The notes under the pieces: generated by a model | What the model saw: the letters and a program-made list of their open reading frames with translations, nothing else | Databases searched by the model: none | What the model was told of the DNA's origin: nothing | Position numbers and translations under genes: made by a program | Source of the DNA: Halictus rubicundus | Lineage: Eukaryota > Arthropoda > Insecta > Hymenoptera > Halictidae | Assembly: GCF_050948215.1 (NCBI RefSeq) | Contig: NW_027488638.1 | Span: 434,001-498,000, forward strand | Direction of reading: 5' to 3' | Length of the DNA stretch: 64,000 nucleotides | Part shown: piece by piece, positions 53,471 to 64,000 of the stretch | How positions within the stretch are numbered: position 1 is the stretch's first letter | Layout of the letters: every line of letters starts with the position of its first letter

Positions 53471-56400
53471 AGGATAGGGGATTTGATAGGATAGAGGATA
53501 GGATAGGATAGAAGATAGGATAGGATAGAGGATAGGATAGGATAGAGGATAGGATAGGATAGAGGATAGGATAGGATAGAGGATAGGATAGGATAGAGGA
53601 TTAGATAGGACAGAGGATAGGATAGTATAGAGGATAGGATAGGGATTTGATTGGATAGAGGATTGGATATGATAGAGGACAGGATAGGATAGAGGATTGG
53701 ATATGATACAGGAAAGGATAGGATTGAGGATAGATGATAGGATAGGATAGAGGATTGGATAGGATACAGGATAATATAGAGGATTGGATAGGATACACGA
53801 TAGGATAGGATAGAGGATAGGATAGGGGATTTGATAGGATAGAGGATAGGATAAAATAGAGGATAGGATAGGATAGGGGATTTGATAGGATAGGATAGAG
53901 GATAGGCTAGGATAGAGGATAGGATAGGATAGAGGATAGGATAGGATAGAGGATAGTATAGGGATTTGATAGGATAGAGGATAGGATAGGATAGAACATA
54001 GGATAGGATAGAGGATAGGATAGGATAGAGGATAGGATAGGATAGGATAGAGGATATGATAGGATAGGGGAATTGATAGGATAGAGGATAGGATAGGATA
54101 GAAGATAGGATAGGATAGAGGATAGGATAGTATAGAGGATAGGATAGGATAGAGGATAGGATAGAGGATAGAATAGGATAGAGGATAGGATAGGATACAG
54201 GATTGGATAGACGGTAGGATAGGATAGCGGATAGGATAGGATAGAGGATAGGATAGGGCAGAGGATAGGATAGGGGATTTTATAGGATAGAGGATAGGAT
54301 AGGATAGAGGATAGGATAGGACAGACGATAGGATAAGATAGAGGATAGTATAGGGATTTGATAGGATAGAGGTTTGGATAGGATAGAGGATAGGATAGGA
54401 TAGAGGATAGGACAGGATAGAGGATAGGATAGGATAGAGGATTTGATAGGATAGAGGATAGGATAGGATAGAGGATAGGATAGGATAAAGGATAGGATAG
54501 GATAGTGGATAGGATACACGATTCGATAGGATAGAGGATAGGATAGGACAGAGGATTTGATAGGATAGAGGATAGGATAGGATACAGGAAAGGATAGGAT
54601 TGTGGATAGGATTGGATACAGGATAGGATAGAATAGAGGATAGGATACGGGATTGGATAGGATAGGATAGAGGATAGGATAGGACAGACGATAGGATAGG
54701 ATAGAGGATAGTATAGGGATTTGATAGGATAGAGGTTTGGATAGGATAGAGGATAGGATAGGATAGAGGATAGGATAGGATAGAGGATAGGATAGGATAG
54801 AGGATAGGATAGGATAGAGGATAGGATAGGATAGAGGATAGGATAGGATAGTGGATAGGATACACGATTCGATAGGATAGAGGATAGGATAGGACAGAGG
54901 ATTTGATAGGATAGAGGATAGGATAGGATATAGGAAAGGATAGGATTGTGGATAGGATTGGATATAGGATAGGATAGAATAGAGGATAGGATACGGGATT
55001 GGATAGGATAGGATAGAGGATAGGATAGGATAGTGGATAGGATACACGAATCGATAGGATAGAGGATAGGATAGGACAGAGGATTTGATAGGATAGAGGA
55101 TAGGATAGGATACCGGAAAGGATAGGATTGTGGATAGGATAGGATAGAGGATACGATAGGATGGAGGATAGGATAGAGGATAGGATAGGATAGAGGATAG
55201 AATAGGATAGAGGATAGGATAGGATAGCGGATAGGATAGGATAGAGTAAAGGATAGGATAGAGGATAGGATAGGATAGAGGATAGGATAGGATAGAGGAT
55301 AGGATAGGATAGATGATAGGATAGGATGGAGGATTGGATAGGATACAGGATAGGATAGCATGGTTGAATTGATAGGATAGAGGATAGGATAGGATAGAGG
55401 ATAGGATAGGATAGAGGATAGGATAGGATAGAGGATAGGATAGGATAGAGGATAGGATAGGATAGAGGATTGGATAGAGGATAGGATAGAGGATAGGAAA
55501 GGATAGAAGATAGGATAGGATAGAGGATAGGATAGGATAGAGGATAGCGTAGGATAGAGGATAGGATAGGATAGAGGATACGATAGGATGGAGGATAGGA
55601 TAGAGGATATAATAGGATAGAGGATAGGATAGGATAGAGGATAGGATAGGATAGCGGATAGGATAGGATTGAGGATAGGATAGGGCAGAGGATAGGATAG
55701 GGGATTTGATAGGATAGAGGATAGGATAGGATAGAGGATAGGATAGGATAGAGGATAGAATAGGATAGAGGATAGGATAGGATAGCGGATAGGATAGGAT
55801 AGAGTAAAGGATAGGATAGAGGATAGGATAGGATAGAGGATAGGATAGGATAGAGGATAGGATAGGATAGAGGATAGGATAGGATAGAGGACAGGATAGG
55901 ATAGAGGATAGGATAGGATAGATGATAGGATAGGATAGAGGATAGGATAGGATAGAGGATTGGATAGGATAGAGGATAGCGTAGGATAGAGGTTAGGATA
56001 GGATAAAGGATACGATAGGATAGAGGATAGGATAGGATAGGGGATAGGATAGGATAGAGGATAGGATAGGATAGAGGATAGGATAGGATAGAGGATAGGA
56101 TAGGATAGAGGACAGGATAGGATAGAGGATAGGATAGGATAGATGATAGGATAGGATAGAGGATAGGATAGGATAGAGTATAGGATAGGATAGAGGATAG
56201 GATAGGATAGAGGATAGGATAGGATAGAGGATAGGATAGGATAGAGGATAGGATAGGATAGAGGACAGGATAGGATAGAGGATAGGATAGGATAGATGAT
56301 AGGATAGGATAGAGGATACGATAGGATAAAGGATAGGATAGGATAGAGGTTAGGATAGGGCAGATGATACGATAGGGGATTTGATAGGATAGAGGATAGG

Positions 56401-57983
56401 ATAGGATAGAGGATAGGATAGGATAGAGGATAGGATAGGATAGAGGATAGAGTAGGATAGAGGATAGGATAGGATAGAGGATAGGATAGACGGTAGGATA
56501 GGATAGAGGATAGGATAGGACAGAGGATAGGATAGGGGATTTGATAGGATAGAGGATACGATAGGATAGAGGATAGGATAGGGTAGAGGATAGGATAGGA
56601 CAGAGGATTTGATAGGATAGAGGATAGGATAGGATACAGGAAAGGATAGGATTGAGGATAGGATTGGATACAGGATAGGATAGAATAGAGGATAGGATAC
56701 GGGATTGGATAGGATAGGATAGGATAGAGGATAGGATAGGATAGAGGACAGGATAGGATAGAGGATTGGATATGATACAGGAAAGGATAGGATTGAGGAT
56801 AGATGATAGGATAGGATAGAGGATTGGATAGGATACAGGATAGGCTAGAGGATTGGATAGGATACAGGATAGGATAGGATAGAGGATAGGATAGGGGATT
56901 TGATAGGATAGAGGATAGGTTAGGATAGAAGATAGGATAGGATAGAGGATAGGATAGGATAGAGGATAGGATAGGATACTGGATAGGATAGGAGAGACGA
57001 TAGGATAGGATAGGGGATAGGATAGGATAGAGGATTAGATAGGACAGAGGATAGGATAGTATAGAGGATAGGATAGGGATTTGATAGGATAGAGGATTGG
57101 ATAGGATAGAGGACAGGATAGGATAGAGGATTGGATAGGATACAGGAAAGGATAGGATTGATGAGAGATGATAGGAAAAGGATAGAGGACAGGATAGGAT
57201 AGAGGATTGGATAGGATACAGGAAAGGATAGGATTGATGAGAGATGATAGGAAAAGGATAGAGGATAGGATAGGATAGACGATAGGATAGGATAGGGGAT
57301 AGGATAGGATAGAGGATAAGATAGGATAGAGGAAAGGATAGGATTGATGATAGATGATGGGATAGGATAAGGGATTGGATAGGATACAGGATAGGATAAG
57401 ATAGAGGATATTATAGGACAGAGGATAGGATATGATAGAGTATACGATATTATAGAGGGTAGGATAGGATAGAGCATAGGATAGGGGATTGGATAGGATA
57501 GGATATAGGATAGGATAGGGTATTTGATAGGATAGAGGATATTATAGGATAGAGGATAGGATATGATAGAGTATACGATATTATAGATGGTAGGATAGGA
57601 TAGAGCATAGGATAGGGGATTGGATAGGATAGGATAGAGGATAGGACAGGGGATAGGATAGGATAGGGGATAGGATAGGACAGAGGATAGGATAGACGAG
57701 AGGACAGGATAGAGGATAGGATAGGGGATTTGATGGGATAGAGGATAGGATAGGATAGAGGATAGGATAGAGAATAGGATAGAGGATAGGATAGAGAATA
57801 GGAACGGATAGATGATATTATAGGATAGAGTGTACGATATTATAGAGGATAGGATAGAGGATAGGATAGGATAGAGGATTGGATACGATAGAGGATAGAG
57901 GATAGGCTAGGATAGAGGATAGGATAGAGGATAGGATAGGATAGAGGACAGGATAGGATAGAGGATAGGATAGGATAGAGGAT
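53471..57983 (+). repeat. 4,513-bp higher-order repeat, copy 2
   Basis: It directly abuts copy 1: the sequence at 53,471 (AGGATAGGGGATTTG) equals that at 48,958. The match ends at 57,983, where this copy goes on to GATTGGATAGGATACAGG. Confidence 0.93.
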
Positions 57984-60900
57984 TGGATAGGATACAGGAA
58001 AGGATACAATAGAGGATAGGATAGGATAGAGGATAGGATAGACGATAGGATAGGATAGAGGATAGGATACGATAGAGGTTAGGATAGATGATAGGATACG
58101 ATATAGGATTGGATACGATAGAGGATAGAGGATAGGATAGGATACAGGAAAGAATAGGATTGAGGATAGGATTAGATAGAGGATAGAACAGGATAGATGA
58201 TAGGATAGGATAGAGGATAGGATAGAGGATAGGATAGAGGATAGGATAGGATAGAGGATAGGATAGGGGATTTGATAGGATAGAGGATAGGATAGGATAG
58301 AAGATAGGATAGGATAGAGAATAGGATGGGATAGAGGATAGGATAGGATAAAGGATAGGATAGAGGATAGGATAGACGATAGGATAGGATAGAGGATAGG
58401 ATAGGATAGACGATAGGATAGGATAGGATAGGATAGGGGATTTGATAGGATAGAGGATAGGATAGGATAGAGAATTGGATACGATAGATGATAGAGGATA
58501 GGTTAGGATAGAGGATAGGATAGAGAATAGGATAGGCTAGAGGATAGGATAGGATAGAGGATAGGATAGGATAGAGGACACGATAGGATAGAGGATAGGA
58601 TAGAGGATATAATAGGATAGAGGATAGGATAGGATAGAGGATAGGATAGGATAGCGGATAGGATAGGATAGAGGATAGGATAGGGCAGAGGATAGGATAG
58701 GGGGTTTGATAGGATAGAGGATAGGATAGGATAGAGGATAGGATAGAGGATAGGATAGGATAGAGGACAGGATAGGATAGAGGATAGGATAGGATAGAGG
58801 ATTGGATAGGATACAGGAAAGGATACAATAGAGGATAGGATAGGATAGAGGATAGGATAGACGATAGGATAGGATAGAGGATAGGATAGGATAGAGGTTA
58901 GGATAGAGGATAGGATACGATATAGGATTGGATACGATAGAGGATAGAGGATAGGATAGGATACAGGAAAGGATAGGATTGAGGATAGGATTAGATAGAG
59001 GATAGAACAGGATAGATGATAGGATAGGATAGAGGATAGGATAGAGGATAAGATAGGATAGAGGATAGGATAGGGGATTTGATAGGATAGAGGATAGGAT
59101 AGGATAGAAGATAGGATAGGATAGAGAATAGGATGGGATAGAGGATAGGATAGGATAAAGGATAGGATAGAGGATAGGATAGACGATAGGATAGGATAGA
59201 GGATAGGATAGGATAGACGATAGGATAGGATAGGATAGGATAGGGGATTTGATAGGATAGAGGATAGGATATGATAGACTATAGGATATGATAGGGGATA
59301 GGATAGGATAGAGGATAGGATAGGATAGAGGATAGGATAGGATAGAGGATAGGATAGGATAGAGGATAGGATAGGATAGAGGTTAGGATAGAGGATAGGA
59401 TACGATATAGGATTGGATACGATAGAGGATAGAGGATAGGATAGGATACAGGAAAGGATAGGATTGAGGATAGGATTAGATAGAGGATAGAACAGGATAG
59501 ATGATAGGATAGGATAGAGGATAGGATAGAGGATAAGATAGGATAGAGGATAGGATAGGGGATTTGATAGGATAGAGGATATGATAGGATAGAAGATAGG
59601 ATAGGATAGAGAATAGGATGGGATAGAGGATAGGATAGGATAAAGGATAGGATAGAGGATAGGATAGACGATAGGATAGGATAGAGGATAGGATAGGATA
59701 GACGATAGGATAGGATAGGATAGGATAGGGGATTTGATAGGATAGAGGATAGGATAGGATAGAGAATTGGATACGATAGAGGATAGAGGATAGGCTAGGA
59801 TAGAGGATAGGATAGAGAATAGGATAGGATAGGGGATTTGATAGGATAGAGGATAGGATATGATAGACTATAGGATATGATAGGGGATAGGATAGGATAG
59901 AGGATAGGATAGGATAGAGGATAGGATAGGATAGAGGATAGGATAGGATAGAGGATAGGATAGGATAGATGATAGGATAGGATGGAGGATTGGATAGGAT
60001 ACAGGATAGGACAGGGGATAGGATAGGATAGAGGATAGGATAGGACAGAGGATAGGATAGACGAGAGGATAGGATAGAGGATAGGATAGGGGATTTGATG
60101 GGATAGAGGATAGGATAGGATAGAGGATAGGATAGGGGATTTGATGGGATAGAGGATAGGATAGGATAGAGGATAGGATAGAGAATAGGATAGAGGATAG
60201 GATAGAGAATAGGAACGGATAGATGATATTATAGGATAGAGTGTACGATATTATAGAGGATAGGATAGAGGATAGGATAGGATAGAGGACAGGATACGAT
60301 AGAGGATAGGATAGGATAGAGGATTGGATAGGATACAGGAAAGGATACAATAGAGGATAGGATAGGATAGAGGATAGGATAGACGATAGGATAGGATAGA
60401 GGATAGGATAGGATAGAGGTTAGGATAGATGATAGGATACGATATAGGATTGGATACGATAGAGGATAGAGGATAGGATAGGATACAGGAAAGGATAGGA
60501 TTGAGGATAGGATTAGATAGAGGATAGGATAGGATAGGATAGGGGATTTGATAGGATAGAGGATAGGATAGGATAGAGAATTGGATACGATAGAGGATAG
60601 AGGATAGGCTAGGATAGAGGATAGGATAGAGAATAGGATAGGATAGAGGATAGGATAGGATAGAGGATAGGATAGGATAGAGGACACGATAGGATAGAGG
60701 ATAGGATAGAGGATATAATAGGATAGAGGATAGGATAGGATAGAGGATAGGATAGGATAGCGGATAGGATAGGATAGAGGATAGGATAGGGCAGAGGATA
60801 GGATGGGGGGTTTGATAGGATAGAGGAGAGGATAGGATAGAGGATAGGATAGGATAGAGGATAGGATAGAGGATAGGATAGGATAGAGGACAGTATAGGA

Positions 60901-62694
60901 TAGAGGATAGGATAGGATAGAGGATAGGATAGGATAGGGGATAGGATAGGATAGAGGATTAGATAGGACAGAGGATAGGATAGTATAGAGGATAGGATAG
61001 GGATTTGATAGGATAGAGGATTGGATAGGATAGAGGACAGGATAGGATAGAGGATTGGATAGGATACAGGAAAGGATAGGATTGATGAGAGATGATGGGA
61101 TAGGATAGAGGATTGGATAGGATACAGGATAGGATAAGATAGAGGATATTATAGGACAGAGGATAGGATATGATAGAGTATACGATATTATAGAGGGTAG
61201 GATAGGATAGAGCATAGGATAGGGGATTGGATAGGATAGGATATAGGATAGGATAGGGTATTTGATAGGATAGAGGATATTATAGGGTACAGGATAGGAT
61301 ATGATAGAGTATACGATATTATAGATGGTAGGATAGGATAGAGCATAGGATAGGGGATTGGATAGGATAGGATAGAGGATAGGACAGGGGATAGGATAGG
61401 ATAGAGGATAGGATAGGACAGAGGATAGGATAGACGAGAGGATAGGATAGAGGATAGGATAGGGGATTTGATGGGATAGAGGATAGGATAGGATAGAGGA
61501 TAGGATAGAGAATAGGATAGAGGATAGGATAGAGAATAGGAACGGATAGATGATATTATAGGATAGAGTGTGCGATATTATAGAGGATAGGATAGAGGAT
61601 AGGATAGGATAGAGGATTGGATACGATAGAGGATAGAGGATAGGCTAGGATAGAGGATAGGATAGAGGATAGGATAGGATAGAGGACAGGATAGGATAGA
61701 GGATAGGATAGGATAGAGGATTGGATAGGATACAGGAAAGGATACAATAGAGGATAGGATAGGATAGAGGATAGGATAGACGATAGGATAGGATAGAGGA
61801 TAGGATAGGATAGAGGTTAGGATAGATGATAGGATACGATATAGGATTGGATACGATAGAGGATAGAGGATAGGATAGGATACAGGAAAGGATAGGATTG
61901 AGGATAGGATTAGATAGAGGATAGAACAGGATAGATGATAGGATAGGATAGAGGATAGGATAGAGGATAGGATAGGGGATTTGATAGGATAGAGGATAGG
62001 ATAGGATAGAAGATAGGATAGGATAGAGAATAGGATGGGATAGAGGATAGGATAGGATAAAGGATAGGATAGAGGATAGGATAGACGATAGGATAGGATA
62101 GAGGATAGGATAGGATAGACGATAGGGTAGGATAGGATAGGATAGGGGATTTGATAGGATAGAGGATAGGATAGGATAGAGAATTTTATACGATAGAGGA
62201 TAGAGGATAGGATAGAGAATATGATAGGATAGAGGATAGGATAGGATAGAGGATAGGATAGGGGATTTGATAGGATAGAGGATAGGATAGGATAGAAGAT
62301 AGGATAGGCTAGAGAATAGGATGGGATAGAGTATACGATAGGACAAAGGATAGGATAGAGGATAGGATAGACGATAGGATAGGATACAGGAAAGTATAGG
62401 ATTGAGGATAGATGATAGGATAGGATAGAGGATAGGATAGGATAGAGGATAGGATAGGATAGAGGATAGGATAGGACAGAGGATAGGATAGGGGATTTGA
62501 TAGGATAGAGGATAGGATAGGATAGACGATAGGATAGGATTGGATAGAGGATAGGATAGAGGATAGGAAAGGATAGAAGATAGGATAGGATAGAGGATAG
62601 GATAGGATAGAGGATAGGATAGGATAGAGGATAGGATAGGTTAGAGGATAGGATAGGATAGAGGATAGGATAGGATAGAGGACAGGATAGGATA
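57984..62694 (+). repeat. Mosaic satellite with ~3,738-bp offset repeat
   Basis: About 57,400-58,500 recurs at about 61,140-62,220 with an offset of 3,738 bp and several substitutions plus a ~29-bp unit difference. For example GGATACGATAGAGGTT at 58,065 stands against GGATAGGATAGAGGTT at 61,803. The module containing GATACGATATAGGATTGG occurs five times, near 58,095, 58,915, 59,398, 60,436 and 61,825, at irregular spacing. No non-repeat sequence is present. Confidence 0.7.
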
Positions 62695-63293
62695 GAGGAT
62701 AGGATAGGATAGAGGATAGGAAAGACGGTAGGATAGGATAGAGGATAGGATAGGATAGAGGATAGGATACGATAGAGGATAGGATAGGATAGAGGATAGG
62801 ATAGGGGATTTGATAGGATAGAGGATAGGATAGGATAGAAGATACGATAGGATAGAGGATAGGATAGACGGTAGGATAGGATAGAGGATAGGATAGGATA
62901 GAGGATAGGATAGGATAGAGGATAGGATAGGATAGAGGAGAGGATAGGATAGAGGAGAGGATAGGATAGAGGATAGGATAGGATAGAAGATAGGATAGGA
63001 TAGAGGATAGGATAGGATAGAGGATAGGATAGAGGATATAATAGGATAGAGGATAGGATAGGATAGAGGATAGGATAGGATAGCGGATAGGATAGGATAG
63101 AGGATAGGATAGGATAGAGGATAGGATAGACGGTAGGATAGGATAGAGGATAGGATAGGATAGAGGATAGGATAGGATAGAGGATAGGATAGACGATAGG
63201 ATAGAGGATATAATAGGATAGAGGATAGGATAGGATAGAGGATAGGATAGGATAGCGGATAGGATAGGATAGAGGATAGGATAGGATAGAGGA
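62695..63293 (+). repeat. 599-bp tandem repeat, copy 1
   Basis: GGGGATTTG (62,804/63,403), double GAGGAGAGG (62,935/63,534), GGATATAATAGG (63,034/63,633) and GACGGTAGG (63,129/63,728) all recur at an offset of 599 bp. The first ~40 bp carry three differences (GGAAAGACGGTAGG versus GGATAGAGGATAGG). Confidence 0.88.
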
Positions 63294-63892
63294 TAGGATA
63301 GGATAGAGGATAGGATAGGATAGAGGATAGGATAGGATAGAGGATAGGATAGGATAGAGGATAGGATACGATAGAGGATAGGATAGGATAGAGGATAGGA
63401 TAGGGGATTTGATAGGATAGAGGATAGGATAGGATAGAAGATACGATAGGATAGAGGATAGGATAGACGGTAGGATAGGATAGAGGATAGGATAGGATAG
63501 AGGATAGGATAGGATAGAGGATAGGATAGGATAGAGGAGAGGATAGGATAGAGGAGAGGATAGGATAGAGGATAGGATAGGATAGAAGATAGGATAGGAT
63601 AGAGGATAGGATAGGATAGAGGATAGGATAGAGGATATAATAGGATAGAGGATAGGATAGGATAGAGGATAGGATAGGATAGCGGATAGGATAGGATAGA
63701 GGATAGGATAGGATAGAGGATAGGATAGACGGTAGGATAGGATAGAGGATAGGATAGGATAGAGGATAGGATAGGATAGAGGATAGGATAGACGATAGGA
63801 TAGAGGATATAATAGGATAGAGGAGAGGATAGGATAGAGGATAGGATAGGATAGCGGATAGGATAGGATAGAGGATAGGATAGGATAGAGGA
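63294..63892 (+). repeat. 599-bp tandem repeat, copy 2
   Basis: It follows copy 1 directly. The match ends at 63,892, where this copy continues GAGGAAAGG and copy 1 GAGGATAGG. One internal difference is GAGGAGAGG at about 63,824 versus GAGGATAGG at 63,225. Confidence 0.88.
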
Positions 63893-64000
63893 AAGGATAG
63901 GATTGATGATAGATGATGGGATAGGATAGAGGATTGGATAGGATACAGGATAGGATAAGATAGAGGATATTATAGGACAGAGGATAGGATATGATAGAGT
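63893..64000 (+). repeat. Start of another satellite block, cut by the window end
   Basis: From GAGGAAAGG (63,888) to the last base the sequence follows 52,816-52,928 and its 4,513-bp copy at 57,329, including ATGATAGATGATGGG and GATATTATAGGACAGAGG. One difference is GGATAGAGGATTGG here versus GGATAAGGGATTGG there. The array therefore continues beyond the window. Confidence 0.9.

Larger units (their letters stand above)
1..64000 (+). repeat. Satellite array of (GGATA)nGA units, mainly 17 bp
   Basis: The window is continuous tandem repeat from first to last base. The dominant unit is GGATAGGATAGGATAGA (three GGATA pentamers plus GA). Shorter 12-bp units (two pentamers) and longer 22-bp units (four pentamers) are interspersed, so the array looks like a pentanucleotide repeat that acquired a GA phase marker. 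At 17 bp the window would hold roughly 3,700 units. The + strand consensus has no C; C appears only in variants such as GACGAT, TAGCGTAGG, TACGAT, TACAGG, GGCAG and GCATAG. No stretch of unique sequence interrupts it. It is most likely heterochromatic satellite DNA of a eukaryote. I do not recognise it as a named satellite family, and it is not TTAGGG-type telomere, the GGAAT repeat of human satellites II/III, or a plain GATA repeat. Confidence 0.98.

Noticed and set aside
13561..57983. Possibility that the large near-identical duplications are assembly artefacts.
   Set aside because: Not excluded, but set aside. Each duplication has a different length and its own junction, the copies carry specific differences (for example 15,364/18,694, the 29-bp insertion at 37,956, and 835-bp copy number), and periods are not typical read lengths. 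Read support would settle it.
1..64000. CRISPR-like array of repeats and spacers.
   Set aside because: There are no unique spacers; the units are contiguous, 12-22 bp long, and the variation is simple point change and unit count. No cas genes are present.
1..64000. Telomeric repeat tract.
   Set aside because: The G-rich strand asymmetry and short unit recall telomeres, but the unit has only GG tracts, is interrupted by GA, and has kilobase higher-order duplications. It matches no telomere repeat I know.
1..64000. Human-type satellite II/III (GGAAT) or a Bkm-type GATA repeat.
   Set aside because: The pentamer is GGATA, not GGAAT, and the tetramer GATA is not tandem; it is always separated by G or AG.
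1..64000. Transposon ends, target-site duplications, tRNA or rRNA fragments.
   Set aside because: No departure from the unit long enough to hold such an element was seen anywhere; the longest non-consensus runs are a few tens of bases and still derive from GGATA units.

Overview
The whole 64-kb window is one uninterrupted tandem-repeat (satellite) array. I see no supportable protein-coding gene, RNA gene, transposable element, CRISPR array or other unique sequence. The + strand is built from short units of the form (GGATA)nGA. The commonest is the 17-bp unit GGATAGGATAGGATAGA (n=3), mixed with 12-bp (n=2) and 22-bp (n=4) units and point variants. The consensus + strand has no cytosine (7 G, 7 A, 3 T per unit). 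Tens of kilobases of simple-derived satellite with nested, near-identical duplications suggest eukaryotic heterochromatin (centromeric, pericentromeric, subtelomeric or sex-chromosomal). The sequence alone does not identify the species or the chromosomal location. Both ends of the window lie inside the array, so its true length is unknown and exceeds 64 kb.

Layout: recurring variant units act as markers and reveal higher-order repeats (HORs). About 1-6.1 kb is the most diverged part, with a 3,249-bp HOR and degenerate ~0.4-1.35-kb repeats. About 6.2-12.9 kb holds ~1.6-kb and 2,155-bp offset repeats. A 3,330-bp unit is tandemly duplicated at 13,561-20,220. It overlaps an unequal 3,890/3,592-bp pair at 19,241-26,722, which is followed by a mosaic to about 30 kb. 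A 5,183/5,212-bp pair fills 30,061-40,455 and a 1,817-bp pair fills 39,904-43,537. From about 42.7 to 58 kb there is a ~4.5-kb HOR family, including an 835-bp internal duplication present in only one copy and an exact-offset 4,513-bp pair at 48,958-57,983. About 58-62.7 kb is a related mosaic, and 62,695-63,892 is a 599-bp pair. The last ~110 bases start another block already seen near 52.8 and 57.3 kb.

The - strand carries very long open frames (up to about 1,560 codons). They are a by-product of the repeat: the CT-rich strand of the unit has no stop codon in any frame, and because 17 is not a multiple of 3 all three frames encode the same cyclic 17-residue peptide. I do not annotate them as genes. 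What is worth attention is the repeat's evolution and physical chemistry: recent segmental expansions, indels in whole units, doublet substitutions at GG, extreme strand asymmetry and two-tetrad G-quadruplex potential. All coordinates and offsets come from reading the sequence by eye through shared marker variants. Duplication boundaries are blurred by the surrounding repeats and may be off by up to a few units.
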